Shown: piece by piece, positions 18,187 to 26,649 of the stretch
Position numbering within the stretch: the first letter of the stretch is position 1
Layout of the letters: every line of letters starts with the position of its first letter
Origin: Spirochaetota bacterium
Lineage (GTDB): Bacteria > Spirochaetota > Spirochaetia > B11-G9
NCBI GenBank assembly: GCA_024280415.1
Contig: JAJRQE010000203.1
Location: 1 to 53,164, forward strand
Direction: 5' to 3'
Length of the DNA stretch: 53,164 nucleotides
Program-made: the position numbers and the translations under genes
The notes under the pieces: model-generated
Seen by the model: only the letters and a program-made list of their open reading frames with translations
What the model was told of the DNA's origin: nothing
The model's database searches: none

Positions 18187-19360
18187 TGTGGCAGTAATAG
18201 GTTCCGGTATGTCCGGAATAATGGCATCGATCTATCTGGCAGAAAAAGGATTGAAAACTGCAGTAATTTCGAAAGGGGACCCTATATGCAGTGTTTCCAG
18301 CGGATGTATAGATATTGCCGGAACAGGATCGGATACTTTTCTGGAAATTGAAAAATTCCCGGCAGAACATCCCTACCATAAGGTTGGAAAAGAGGGAATT
18401 GCTGATTCAATTAACTATTTTAAAGAGCTAATAGGTAAATATGGGTTCATTTACTCTGGTGATATAGATAAAAACAGATCTATCCTTACCCCTATTGGCA
18501 AAAAAAGAACAACCTCTCTCGTACCCTTTCCCATGGAGTATGCAGATATTAAAGAGGGAGAAAATTTCCATATTATCTCCTTTAAGGATATAAAAGATTT
18601 CTTCCCCAGTTATGTAGTTATAAACTACCCAGGCACCAAAGTTTCTGTATTCGATGCTGAAACAGATTCAACCCTGGGAATAGCAACAAAGATGGATAAC
18701 GAAGATTTTCTTTTAACCTTTATTTCATGGATAAACAGGCAGAATATCGAAACAGATAAAGTTGGGATACCCGCTGTGCTGGGAATTAACAAAACAGATA
18801 GCATCCTGAAAAAACTGCAAGAGGAAACCGGAAAATTATTTTTTGAAATACCCACCCTGCCCCCGTCTATTCCAGGACTGCGATTATACAGAAAATTCAA
18901 GAAACTGGCCGAAAGCAAGGGTGTCTGTTTTTATGGAAATGCTGAAATCTCCAATTTTGAATCTGAGAATGATAAAATAACCGAAATAGTAATAAAAAAA
19001 CCCGGAAGACCGGATACAGTTTCTGCAGATGCATTTATTCTCGCAACAGGATCATTTGTCAGCGGAGGACTAAGGTTTAATAAAACGGAATTTATTGAAA
19101 CTGTATTCAATATTCCGGTTTATTCTCCCAATAGTACTGATCTCTTCAACAAGGATTTTTTCAAACTGGGTCATCCCATTGAGAAAGCAGGAATTCTGAT
19201 AAATGAAAATTTCAAACCCCTGGAGGCAGGATTTTCAAATCTCTTTGCGGCCGGAAGTATCCTGGCTAATTCCGAAACAATGAAGTATGGATGCGGCCAT
19301 GGCATGGCTATTTCAACAGGAGTAGCAGCTGCAAAGAATGTAGAGGAGTACTTAAAATGA
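18176..19360 (+). CDS. glpB: Anaerobic glycerol-3-phosphate dehydrogenase subunit B
   Basis: A 394-residue flavoprotein subunit (FMN-binding in E. coli). Seen: the Rossmann motif VAVIGSGMSGIMASIYLAEKG at residues 4-24, a middle region with LPPSIPGLRLYRKFK, a second dinucleotide-binding element, AFILATGSFVSGG, and a final NLFAAGSILA with GHGMAISTGVAAA typical of the FAD/NAD fold. It acts in a complex with GlpA and GlpC. The start overlaps glpA and the last bases overlap glpC as ATGA, so all three are translationally coupled. Confidence 0.9.
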   Translation: MKYNVAVIGSGMSGIMASIYLAEKGLKTAVISKGDPICSVSSGCIDIAGTGSDTFLEIEKFPAEHPYHKVGKEGIADSINYFKELIGKYGFIYSGDIDKNRSILTPIGKKRTTSLVPFPMEYADIKEGENFHIISFKDIKDFFPSYVVINYPGTKVSVFDAETDSTLGIATKMDNEDFLLTFISWINRQNIETDKVGIPAVLGINKTDSILKKLQEETGKLFFEIPTLPPSIPGLRLYRKFKKLAESKGVCFYGNAEISNFESENDKITEIVIKKPGRPDTVSADAFILATGSFVSGGLRFNKTEFIETVFNIPVYSPNSTDLFNKDFFKLGHPIEKAGILINENFKPLEAGFSNLFAAGSILANSETMKYGCGHGMAISTGVAAAKNVEEYLK

Positions 19361-20640
19361 GAGCAAGCTTTGAAAACTGTATACGGTGTACTATCTGCGT
19401 GGAAAACTGTCCCGTATTCAAGGTAAATCCGGAATATCCGGGGCCGAAGCAGGCAGGTCCGGATGCAGAACGATTCCGTCTGGATGGTATTGAAACTGTG
19501 GACAAATGGATTACCCACTGTACTCAATGCAAACGATGCGACTATTCCTGCCCCTATGGAGTTGATCCTTCCAAACTTATACTGAATGCACAGATAAGAT
19601 ACGTCAGAGAAAATAGAAAAACTCTTGCTCAAATCCTTTTTTCAAATTTCCATTATATATCCCGACTTGGTTCATTTTTTTCCATTATTACAAATATTGT
19701 TACATCCAGTCCTGTTCTAAAACCTGTATTCAAAGCAATTGGCCTCCGAAATGATATTCCCTTTCCTGTTTTTTATTTTAAAACTCTTCAAAGAAACAGA
19801 AAAAAAGCAGTAAGAACACCTTACTCTGTAGAACAAAAAACAGCAGAAAACCTGAAAATGCCTTTGGTAGTAGAAAATGAGAGGTACGGTAATATCCCGT
19901 ATATTGAACCGAAAAAACGAAAAGCTGCATTTTATCACGGTTGTTATCTGAACTCAAATGCACCGGTTGAAGGTAGAATGATTATTTCAATCCTTGAGTA
20001 CTTTGGAATAGAGGTAGCCATACCCGACCAGGTATGCTGCGGGCTACCGGCTCTTGGAAACGGTGATCTTGATAAAGCCAGGGGTTTTGCAAAGAAAAAC
20101 AGCAGGGAACTGGCAGGATATATCAATGAAGGATGGGATATACTCTATTCATGCACCTCCTGCGGGCATACTCTAATCTATGATTACCCGGAGATACTCG
20201 ATACGAAAGAGGGAGAACTTGTTTCCAAAAACACATGGAACCTGTACGAATATCTTCTTCTTCTCCAAAAAGAGGGAACTATTGAATTTAATTTCAAGCC
20301 TTTGGATAAAATGATTTCCTACCATATCCCCTGTCATCTACGGGGAAGAGGAGTGCCCTACCCGGCTGTTGAAATTTTTAATCAGATACCAGGTGTAAAT
20401 ATATTTATACAGGACGAAAACTGCTGCGGGTTCTCGGGCAGTTTTGGATTTAAGGAAAAGAATAAGACTACAACAGATACACTTGGAAGAATTGCAGTTG
20501 AATCTCTTATGGAACCGGAACCGGATACGATAATATCCGATTGCGGAGCCTGCAGAATGCAGATTTCCAACTTTACAGATACAACAATTATCGACCCGAT
20601 ACAGATACTGCATAAGGCACTGAGCCTTGACGGCAGCTAA
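19357..20640 (+). CDS. glpC: Anaerobic glycerol-3-phosphate dehydrogenase subunit C
   Basis: A 427-residue iron-sulfur subunit that anchors the GlpAB complex at the membrane and transfers electrons to quinone. Seen: two 4Fe-4S motifs, CIRCTICVENCP (from residue 7) and CTQCKRCDYSCP (about 51-62), followed by two CCG domains (VCCGLPALGNGD and NCCGFSGSFGFK) of the heterodisulfide-reductase D type. The start at 19357 is chosen over an upstream in-frame ATG because it overlaps the glpB stop in the ATGA arrangement, has GAGGAG upstream, and gives the family N-terminus. A terminator follows about 75 bases after the stop. Confidence 0.92.
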   Translation: MRASFENCIRCTICVENCPVFKVNPEYPGPKQAGPDAERFRLDGIETVDKWITHCTQCKRCDYSCPYGVDPSKLILNAQIRYVRENRKTLAQILFSNFHYISRLGSFFSIITNIVTSSPVLKPVFKAIGLRNDIPFPVFYFKTLQRNRKKAVRTPYSVEQKTAENLKMPLVVENERYGNIPYIEPKKRKAAFYHGCYLNSNAPVEGRMIISILEYFGIEVAIPDQVCCGLPALGNGDLDKARGFAKKNSRELAGYINEGWDILYSCTSCGHTLIYDYPEILDTKEGELVSKNTWNLYEYLLLLQKEGTIEFNFKPLDKMISYHIPCHLRGRGVPYPAVEIFNQIPGVNIFIQDENCCGFSGSFGFKEKNKTTTDTLGRIAVESLMEPEPDTIISDCGACRMQISNFTDTTIIDPIQILHKALSLDGS

Positions 20641-20714
20641 AGGTATTAGCATAAAGGATCCTGGAAGTTTTGTTCGATATCGAATAAACTATTTAACTTT
20701 TTCTACTAAAATTT

Positions 20715-20738
20715 AAGGGAGCATGAATCTGCTCCCTT
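20715..20738 (+). terminator. Hairpin terminator after glpABC
   Basis: A perfect 9-base stem (AAGGGAGCA / TGCTCCCTT) with a 6-base loop is followed by a T-rich tail. It is the obvious end of the glp transcript. As the stem is symmetric it may also serve the small minus-strand gene that converges on it. Confidence 0.75.
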
Positions 20739-20756
20739 TCTGAAGTTTTACCCCTC

Positions 20757-20876
20757 TTACAGATCCTCTACCCTGTGAAGTTCCGATGCGCAATTTGAGT
20801 TTTCACTATGAAGACACCACAGATAGGTACCAACAATAGCTGTGATCATCAATGTAAATGCAATTATAACTGTCAT
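20757..20876 (-). CDS. 39-residue single-pass membrane protein
   Basis: The minus strand encodes a 39-residue peptide starting MTVIIAFTLMITAIVGTYLW, one hydrophobic segment, followed by a polar tail with two cysteines (CLHSENSNCASELHRVEDL). The ATG at 20876 has a near-perfect ribosome binding site, AAGGAGAG, which supports real translation. It is convergent with glpC. Size and layout are like small accessory subunits of transporters or oxidases, but I recognise no family and propose no function. Confidence 0.6.
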   Translation of the reverse strand: MTVIIAFTLMITAIVGTYLWCLHSENSNCASELHRVEDL

Positions 20877-21137
20877 AATGCTCTCCTTATTGTGAAATTA
20901 TAAGTTTTATTATTGCATAAAACTTATAATTAAATATCTATACTTAATATAATAATATTCATATCTTTTTTCAAGTATATTCTCCTTTATTTTTATAATT
21001 ACTACATTATTTAAGCTTCACGTATATTGTACCGATTGGAAAAACTTATTCGAATAGCTAATTTTATTAATATCAAAAGAACCTGATAATATAATAAATT
21101 AATTTAAAAATCTTTTCACTCCATATAATCACATCTA

Positions 21138-21166
21138 TTGACATTTTAGCCCGTTTTACTTAGTTT
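21138..21166 (+). promoter_or_regulatory. Promoter of the HTH-EIIA / antiporter operon
   Basis: TTGACA (21138-21143) and TAGTTT (21161-21166) are separated by 17 bases, with GGGAGA and the start codon shortly after. The AT-rich stretch before it (20877-21137) holds no other gene or clear structure that I can see. Confidence 0.6.
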
Positions 21167-21188
21167 TGTATCACTAGGGAGAATAATT

Positions 21189-21836
21189 ATGGACGATACC
21201 ATCCTGACAATAGAAGAAGTAGCAAAGTATATAAAGGTTTCAGAACGGACTGTCTACGACTGGGTGCAAAAAGGAGAGATCCCTGCCGGAAAACTGGGAA
21301 ATGTCTGGAGATTTAAACAAAGCGAAATTGATCTCTGGATCAATAAAAAACTTGAATCCGGCAGTAAAAAATCCAGAGGTCTTAGTGATCTAAAACACCT
21401 TCTTGCACCTGAGAGAGTCCTGATTACCAGTTTTTCAACAAAAAGGGACACCCTTACGGCACTTATAAATAATATTTCTACAGCACCGCAGATTAAGGAT
21501 CCGAAAAAGCTGGAAGAAGCTATATGGGAAAGGGAAAGTCTTATGAGTACAGGAATAGGACTTGGTATTGGGATTCCCCATGTACGAATATACTCAGTTT
21601 CAGATATTGTCCTCTCGGTTTCGGTAAATAAAACAGATATTATTGATTACCAGACTCTGGATGATAATCCCATACGCATAGTTTTTATGGTTGCTGCAGC
21701 ATATAATCAACATGCAGAATACTTAAAACTTTTGGCATCTATAAGTAAACTTCTAAAAGATGCAGCCTTTAAAAATGAACTACTAGACTCTGATACCCCT
21801 GAGCAAATATATACACTGCTTACAAAAGGAGAGTAA
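21189..21836 (+). CDS. Helix-turn-helix plus PTS EIIA (fructose/Ntr type) protein
   Basis: A 215-residue fusion. Residues 1-55 form an excisionase/MerR-like DNA-binding domain (TIEEVAKYIKVSERTVYDW and GNVWRFKQSEIDLWI). Residues 75-210 form an EIIA domain of the fructose/nitrogen type, with the expected phosphorylation site H131 in GIGIPHVR. EIIA-Ntr proteins relay the PTS phosphorylation state and in several bacteria control potassium transport. The next gene is a cation/proton antiporter, three bases away, and then a response regulator, so a role in ion homeostasis is a reasonable inference. No PTS permease, HPr or enzyme I lies nearby. It may be a transcription factor for its own operon. 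Confidence 0.8.
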   Translation: MDDTILTIEEVAKYIKVSERTVYDWVQKGEIPAGKLGNVWRFKQSEIDLWINKKLESGSKKSRGLSDLKHLLAPERVLITSFSTKRDTLTALINNISTAPQIKDPKKLEEAIWERESLMSTGIGLGIGIPHVRIYSVSDIVLSVSVNKTDIIDYQTLDDNPIRIVFMVAAAYNQHAEYLKLLASISKLLKDAAFKNELLDSDTPEQIYTLLTKGE

Positions 21837-21839
21837 AAA

Positions 21840-23507
21840 ATGTTAAACCCACAGTCCAGTATTCTATTTATACTAGGTATCGGTGTCTTCGGCGGTATAG
21901 CAGGAGCATGGTTTTTCCAGAAAATCAAGGTACCCCAGGTACTGGGTTATCTTGTAATTGGAATAATAATCGGAAAAAGCGGGATGCACCTTATAGACAG
22001 TGATATTATTGACTCCCTTAAAGACTTTAATTACTTTGCCCTTGGTATAATTGGCTTTCTTGTTGGTGGAGAACTTCACGGCTCGACCATGAAAAAATAT
22101 GGAAAGCAGTTTTCTGCCATACTCTTTGGAGAAGGAGTCCTGGCTTTTACTCTGGTAACTATTGCAATCAGTCTTGTTCTGTATATATTTACAGGAAATT
22201 TTTCCGCTTCTCTTGCAGGGGGAATAGTATTCGGGGCAATTGCATCTGCTACTGACCCGGCATCGACAATGGCTGTTCTCTGGGAATACAGATCAAAGGG
22301 TGTTCTGACAACAACGATAATTGCCATAGTCGCACTGGATGATGCCCTTGCCATGACTCTTTATGGTCTGGGAACAGGGGTAGCTCAGATAATTATCGGA
22401 GGAGATACATCCATTTGGGAACAAGCCTTAAGAGTAAGTGTGGAACTCCTGGGTGCTGTTGCCCTTGGAGGTGCAGCAGGTTTTTTTATGAATCTTATAA
22501 TACGGTTCAGCAGTGATAAAAACAGAACAATGATCTTTACAATCGGAACCTTGCTTATTGTAATCTCTCTCTCTCTGATGCTGAATATAGATGTTATCCT
22601 TGCATCAATGACCCTGGGAATTGTCATTACCAATATGGCTCCCAACAGGAGTAAAGAGCTGTTCAGCCTGGTAAAGAATTTTGCCTCCCCTATATATGTG
22701 TTATTCTTCGTACTGGTAGGTGCAAGACTGACTCTTGAAAATATGCCTGGTTTTCTCTGGATAATTGTTGGACTCTACGTCCTGTTCCGAAGCGGAGGGA
22801 AAATGTTTGGAGCGTGGATGGGAGCAAAGCTGACAAAGGCTGATCCTGTAGTACAGAAATATACGGGAATGGGTCTGTTTGCCCAGGGAGGTGTTGCAAT
22901 AGGTCTGGCTATAATGGCAAGTCAGCATCTTGGCGAACTAAGTCTTGGAAATGGGATCAATCTTGGAGATATAATAATTTCAGGTGTTACTGCGACAACA
23001 TTTATTGTGCAGGTAATTGGTCCTTCCATGGTTAAAATAGCCATCAAACTTGCCGGTGAGTCCGGGAAAAATATAACCGAAGAAGATGTTATCGCAAAAT
23101 GGAAGGTTTCCGATGTTCTTGACACTATGGTTCCGGTAGTAAAAAAATCTGATTCCGTTAAGAATGTTGTCGGTCTGTTCTCTGAAAGTAAATATTTTTG
23201 CCTGCCTGTAACAGATCAGAAAAACAGGACAGTTGGAATGATCACGATGAATGATCTCAAGGAACTGATGATATCCCAGGATACCTGGGAATGGATTCTT
23301 GCAGAAGATATACTGACAGAGACATCGGATATATTGACAAAAGAAATGCCTCTGGAAGAAGCAATTACAATTTTACGTCAGCTTGGAAGGGAGCAGCTTC
23401 CTGTTGTAGAATCTGAGTCAAATCGTGTGCCGGCGGGGATACTGGATACCCGGGTAGTACGAAAACTTGTCAATAATGAAATAGTAGGTGTTAAACAGGT
23501 GGAATAA
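21840..23507 (+). CDS. Cation:proton antiporter (CPA2 type) with C-terminal CBS domains
   Basis: A 555-residue inner-membrane protein. The first 390 residues hold about 12 hydrophobic segments of the Na+(K+)/H+ exchanger fold, with ASATDPASTMAVL and ALDDALAMT containing the paired acidic residues expected to bind the cation. Residues about 410-550 carry two CBS motifs (VSDVLDTMVPVVKKSDSV and LVTDQ-like repeats ending in GILDTRVVRKLV), which usually sense adenine nucleotides. Ribosome binding site GGAGAG lies within the end of the preceding gene. The ion is not determinable from sequence; co-location with an EIIA protein hints at potassium. Confidence 0.85.
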   Translation: MLNPQSSILFILGIGVFGGIAGAWFFQKIKVPQVLGYLVIGIIIGKSGMHLIDSDIIDSLKDFNYFALGIIGFLVGGELHGSTMKKYGKQFSAILFGEGVLAFTLVTIAISLVLYIFTGNFSASLAGGIVFGAIASATDPASTMAVLWEYRSKGVLTTTIIAIVALDDALAMTLYGLGTGVAQIIIGGDTSIWEQALRVSVELLGAVALGGAAGFFMNLIIRFSSDKNRTMIFTIGTLLIVISLSLMLNIDVILASMTLGIVITNMAPNRSKELFSLVKNFASPIYVLFFVLVGARLTLENMPGFLWIIVGLYVLFRSGGKMFGAWMGAKLTKADPVVQKYTGMGLFAQGGVAIGLAIMASQHLGELSLGNGINLGDIIISGVTATTFIVQVIGPSMVKIAIKLAGESGKNITEEDVIAKWKVSDVLDTMVPVVKKSDSVKNVVGLFSESKYFCLPVTDQKNRTVGMITMNDLKELMISQDTWEWILAEDILTETSDILTKEMPLEEAITILRQLGREQLPVVESESNRVPAGILDTRVVRKLVNNEIVGVKQVE

Positions 23508-23508
23508 A

Positions 23509-24183
23509 ATGAAAATACTCATTGTAGAAGATGATATAAGTATCTCTGCATTTGTAGTCAAGGGTCTGAAAGAAGCAGGATTTACAGTAGACACAGCCTT
23601 TACAGGGGATGAAGGTTATATCAAACTGATAACCGGTGTATATGATGCTGCAGTAATGGATATAATGCTCCCGGAAATTGACGGACTAACTGTGATAGAG
23701 AAGATAAGATCCAAAAACATTAATACTCCCATAATTATTCTCAGTGCAAAAAGAGAAGTGGATGACAGAGTTATTGGATTTCAGAAAGGCGGTGATGACT
23801 ATCTTACAAAACCCTTCTCATTCTCTGAACTTCTAGTCCGTATTCAGGCTCTTATCCGAAGAGCAAGGAAGGGTGAAACCGTAACTTCTCTCGAATGTGC
23901 AGACCTGAAAATGGATCTTATCTCCCATAGCGTTAGCCGGGGAGAAACTTCTATAGAACTCCAGCCGAAAGAGTTTGCTGTTCTTGAATATATGCTTCAC
24001 AACAAGGGAAGGGTTATTTCGAAAACTCTGATGATGGAGGCTGTCTGGGACTACAATTTTGACCCTCAGACTAATATTGTAGATGTAGTTATATCCAGAC
24101 TCCGGAGCAAAATTGATAAAGATTTTGAGAAAAAACTCCTCCATACAGTTAGAGGAATTGGATATGTCCTGAAGGATGAATAG
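23509..24183 (+). CDS. OmpR/PhoB-family response regulator
   Basis: A 224-residue two-component regulator. The receiver domain (1-118) has the acidic pair in VEDD, phosphoacceptor D51 in VMDIMLPE, and the conserved K in YLTKPF. The winged-helix DNA-binding domain (about 130-222) shows LQPKEFAVLEYML and VVISRLRSKID with HTVRGIGYVL. The start at 23509 follows AGGTGG and overlaps nothing; a longer frame upstream runs back into the antiporter gene. It is cotranscribed with the antiporter but no histidine kinase is adjacent, so its partner lies elsewhere or is absent. Confidence 0.9.
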   Translation: MKILIVEDDISISAFVVKGLKEAGFTVDTAFTGDEGYIKLITGVYDAAVMDIMLPEIDGLTVIEKIRSKNINTPIIILSAKREVDDRVIGFQKGGDDYLTKPFSFSELLVRIQALIRRARKGETVTSLECADLKMDLISHSVSRGETSIELQPKEFAVLEYMLHNKGRVISKTLMMEAVWDYNFDPQTNIVDVVISRLRSKIDKDFEKKLLHTVRGIGYVLKDE

Positions 24184-24304
24184 GGTTCTTTTTAACTTGT
24201 AACTTATACAAAAATGCAACGGTCTTTAAATATCAAAATTTTATCTAAATTTTATTACCTCCTTACCGCAATTTACATTCTTTTTTATACTTAAAAACTT
24301 TTTC

Positions 24305-24360
24305 TTGACAAGCATGTACCATAGTACTATACTTTTATTGTACTAATACTTTAATACAAT
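24305..24360 (+). promoter_or_regulatory. Promoter and operator of the GntR-slipin-ABC operon
   Basis: TTGACA (24305-24310) and TATACT (24328-24333) are separated by 17 bases. The spacer contains GTACCATAGTAC (24316-24327), a near-palindrome, and an imperfect 24-base inverted repeat (arms ATTGTA...TACAAT) lies just downstream at 24337-24360. Both are well placed for autorepression by the YtrA-type GntR regulator encoded next. Confidence 0.65.
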
Positions 24361-24384
24361 ACATTAAAAAGCAAAGGGTAAAAG

Positions 24385-24779
24385 GTGACAACAGAGACAG
24401 ATAAGACTCTTAAGTTTAACCTCGATTTTAAAAGCGGTGTTCCCTACTATAAACAGGTAATTCTCCAGGTGGAAATGGCAATTGTCGATGGAAGGCTCCG
24501 GAATGGCGACCAGCTCCCGACTGTAAGAAAACTTGCCGTAGAACTGAAGATCAACCCCAATACAGTAGCAAGAGCCTACAATGAACTGGAGATACGAGGT
24601 ATTGTAAATACCCAGCAGGGTACAGGAACTTTTATTAGCGATAAAAAATTAAACTGACAGAGGTGGAAAAAGAGAGGATCCTTTCTGAACTTACCCACCC
24701 CTACATTTCCAGTGCCAGAGCATATGGGTTTACCCTGGAAGATCTGATCAGACATTTAAAAAATATGGCAGCATTATGA
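24385..24779 (+). pseudogene. GntR/YtrA-family regulator, frameshifted near the C-terminus
   Basis: A short GntR-family repressor. The first 90 codons (GTG start after AAAGGGTAAAAG) encode the winged-helix domain: VPYYKQVILQVEMAIVDGRL, LPTVRKLAVELKINPNTVARAY and TQQGTGTFI. That frame ends at 24657. The -1 frame continues without a break as LTEVEKERILSELTHPYISS and then YGFTLEDLIRHLKNM to a stop at 24777, which is the usual YtrA-type C-terminal helix region. Adding one A to TTAAAC near 24652 would restore a 131-residue protein. The DNA-binding domain is intact, but the dimerisation helices are lost if the shift is real. It heads the slipin-ABC operon. Confidence 0.8.
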
Positions 24780-24832
24780 AAGAAAAAATAAAATTACAGG
24801 AAACTATAATCGACCCATGCTAAGGAGAGAAT

Positions 24833-25921
24833 ATGAAATTAGGGAAAAATAGATTTAACAGAATTAAGAATGTACAGGGATATTCATTAAAAAAGGACTT
24901 TATCTTTAATGTATTCTCCTTCATGATTCTTGCAATATTTTTTGGCATTGCCTTACTTGTGCAGAATCTTTTTTTTGGTTCTGTAGGGTCATTAATAATG
25001 GGAAAAACAGCAGGAAGTATAATAGCTGCCGGAATTATTCTAATGCTTGTACCTCTATGGTCAGCTGTAATTTTAATGGTAATACTAATCTGGGCAGGAA
25101 TGATGGCAGCAGAACTTACCGGACTATACCCGATGTTTGCAATAATCTCTATGGGCTTAATTCTGGCTCCTGCATTCCAGATAATACAGGAGTGGGACAA
25201 AGCAGTCATACTGCGCCTGGGGAAATTTAGAAAAGTATATGGTCCGGGAATATTCTTTATTGTACCGGTAATTGATAGAATCGCCATGGAAATTGATACC
25301 AGAATAAGAGCCACAGATTTTACCGCAGAAAAAACACTTACAAAAGACACTGTACCGGTACATGTGGATGCTCTTGCTTTCTGGATGATATGGGATGCTC
25401 AGAAAGCAGTTCTGGAGGTTGAAAATTTTCTTGAAGCAATAACTCTGTCTGCCCAGACGGCTCTACGTGCATCAATTGGAAAAAATAAACTTACCACTCT
25501 CCTTTCGGATAAGGAATTTATCTGTAATGAAATTCAGCAGATGCTGGATGAAAAAACAAACTCCTGGGGCATTTCAATTATGTCAGTGGAAATTACAGAT
25601 ATCGTTATTCCCGAAAACCTTGAAGATGCCATGAGCAAGGTGGCCCAGGCAGAGCGGGAAAAAGAATCCAGAGTTATTCTGGGATCTGCAGAAGTGGAAA
25701 TTGCTGAAAAATTTGAAAAAGCAGCCGAACGATACAAAGACAACCCTACTGCACTTCAGCTCAGAGCTATGAACATGGCCTACGAAGGCTTACGTCAAAA
25801 AGGGTCTTTGATGGTACTTCCTTCCTCTGCTCTGGACAGTATGAATATTGGAGCAACCATGGGTATGGCGGCATTAAATCAGACTAATAAAATAGAGAAG
25901 GAACTGGGAGGAGATAAATGA
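24833..25921 (+). CDS. Slipin / SPFH (Band 7) membrane protein
   Basis: A 362-residue protein with three hydrophobic segments in the first 120 residues and then an SPFH domain: EWDKAVILRLGKFRKVYGPG, IDTRIRATDF, VPVHVDALAFWMIWD, and a helical region with VAQAEREKESRVI. Slipins/stomatins assemble on membranes and scaffold protein complexes. Relatives usually start directly before the SPFH domain with one anchor; here the N-terminus is longer. The ATG follows AAGGAGAG. Its stop overlaps the ABC ATPase gene as ATGA, so a structural link with the exporter is likely. Confidence 0.85.
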   Translation: MKLGKNRFNRIKNVQGYSLKKDFIFNVFSFMILAIFFGIALLVQNLFFGSVGSLIMGKTAGSIIAAGIILMLVPLWSAVILMVILIWAGMMAAELTGLYPMFAIISMGLILAPAFQIIQEWDKAVILRLGKFRKVYGPGIFFIVPVIDRIAMEIDTRIRATDFTAEKTLTKDTVPVHVDALAFWMIWDAQKAVLEVENFLEAITLSAQTALRASIGKNKLTTLLSDKEFICNEIQQMLDEKTNSWGISIMSVEITDIVIPENLEDAMSKVAQAEREKESRVILGSAEVEIAEKFEKAAERYKDNPTALQLRAMNMAYEGLRQKGSLMVLPSSALDSMNIGATMGMAALNQTNKIEKELGGDK

Positions 25922-26595
25922 TTAATGTAAAAGACGTTGAGAGAAACTACCAGACAGGCGAGACAGTAGTAAAAGCTTTGCGAGGTGTTAATCTCGATAT
26001 AGGAAAAGGTGAGTTTATGTCAATTGCAGGTCCTTCAGGATCGGGTAAAACAACTCTGCTCAATTTGATTGGATGTATTGATAAGATGGATGCAGGTGAA
26101 ATTTCCATAAAAGATGAAGCTGTCTCAAAAATGAAAAAGAAAGAGAAAACAAACTTCAGAAGGAAATACCTGGGTTTTATTTTTCAAACCTATAATTTAA
26201 TACCTGTACTGACTGCTTATGAAAACGTAGCTTTTGTTCTGTCTCTGTTGAATGTTAATGAGAAAGAAATTGAACTAAGAACAATGGCTATTTTAAAAGA
26301 GGTTGGCCTCGAAGGAATGGAGCATAGAAGACCGGGAAAGCTTTCCGGCGGACAACAGCAGCGTGTTGCTATTGCAAGGGCTTTAATAAAAAACCCGGAG
26401 ATTGTACTGGCAGATGAACCTACAGCTAATCTCGATTCCAATACAGGAAAAGAAATTCTTGAACTTATGAAACGGATGAATAAAAAGCATCAGACTACAT
26501 TTATCTTCTCAACCCATGACCAAATGGTTATGGATTATGCAGACAGACTTGTAATACTCCATGATGGTCAGATTGTTAGTGATGAAAAAAGATAA
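25918..26595 (+). CDS. ABC transporter ATP-binding protein (LolD/MacB type)
   Basis: A 225-residue ATPase with Walker A GPSGSGKTT (about residue 38), Q-loop FQTYNLIPVLT, signature LSGGQQQRVAIARAL, Walker B IVLADEPTANLDS and switch histidine STHDQ. This subfamily pairs with FtsX-type permeases, two of which follow, to power lipoprotein release, peptide or lipid export rather than import. It overlaps the slipin gene by four bases. Confidence 0.92.
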   Translation: MINVKDVERNYQTGETVVKALRGVNLDIGKGEFMSIAGPSGSGKTTLLNLIGCIDKMDAGEISIKDEAVSKMKKKEKTNFRRKYLGFIFQTYNLIPVLTAYENVAFVLSLLNVNEKEIELRTMAILKEVGLEGMEHRRPGKLSGGQQQRVAIARALIKNPEIVLADEPTANLDSNTGKEILELMKRMNKKHQTTFIFSTHDQMVMDYADRLVILHDGQIVSDEKR

Positions 26596-26626
26596 AATGG
26601 GCGACGTAAAGCGTCGGGATCCCATT
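26596..26626. repeat. Two-tier hairpin between ATPase and first permease
   Basis: Nested inverted repeats: outer AATGGG/CCCATT and inner CGACG/CGTCG around a 5-base loop, GC-rich compared with the flanks and lying inside an operon with no T-run after it. AGTCGAG follows shortly downstream, as in the element at 16006-16046, and TGGGCG begins both. It may stabilise or process the mRNA, or be a small dispersed repeat. Confidence 0.5.
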
Positions 26627-26649
26627 CTTAGTCGAGAAAGGAGGAAATA

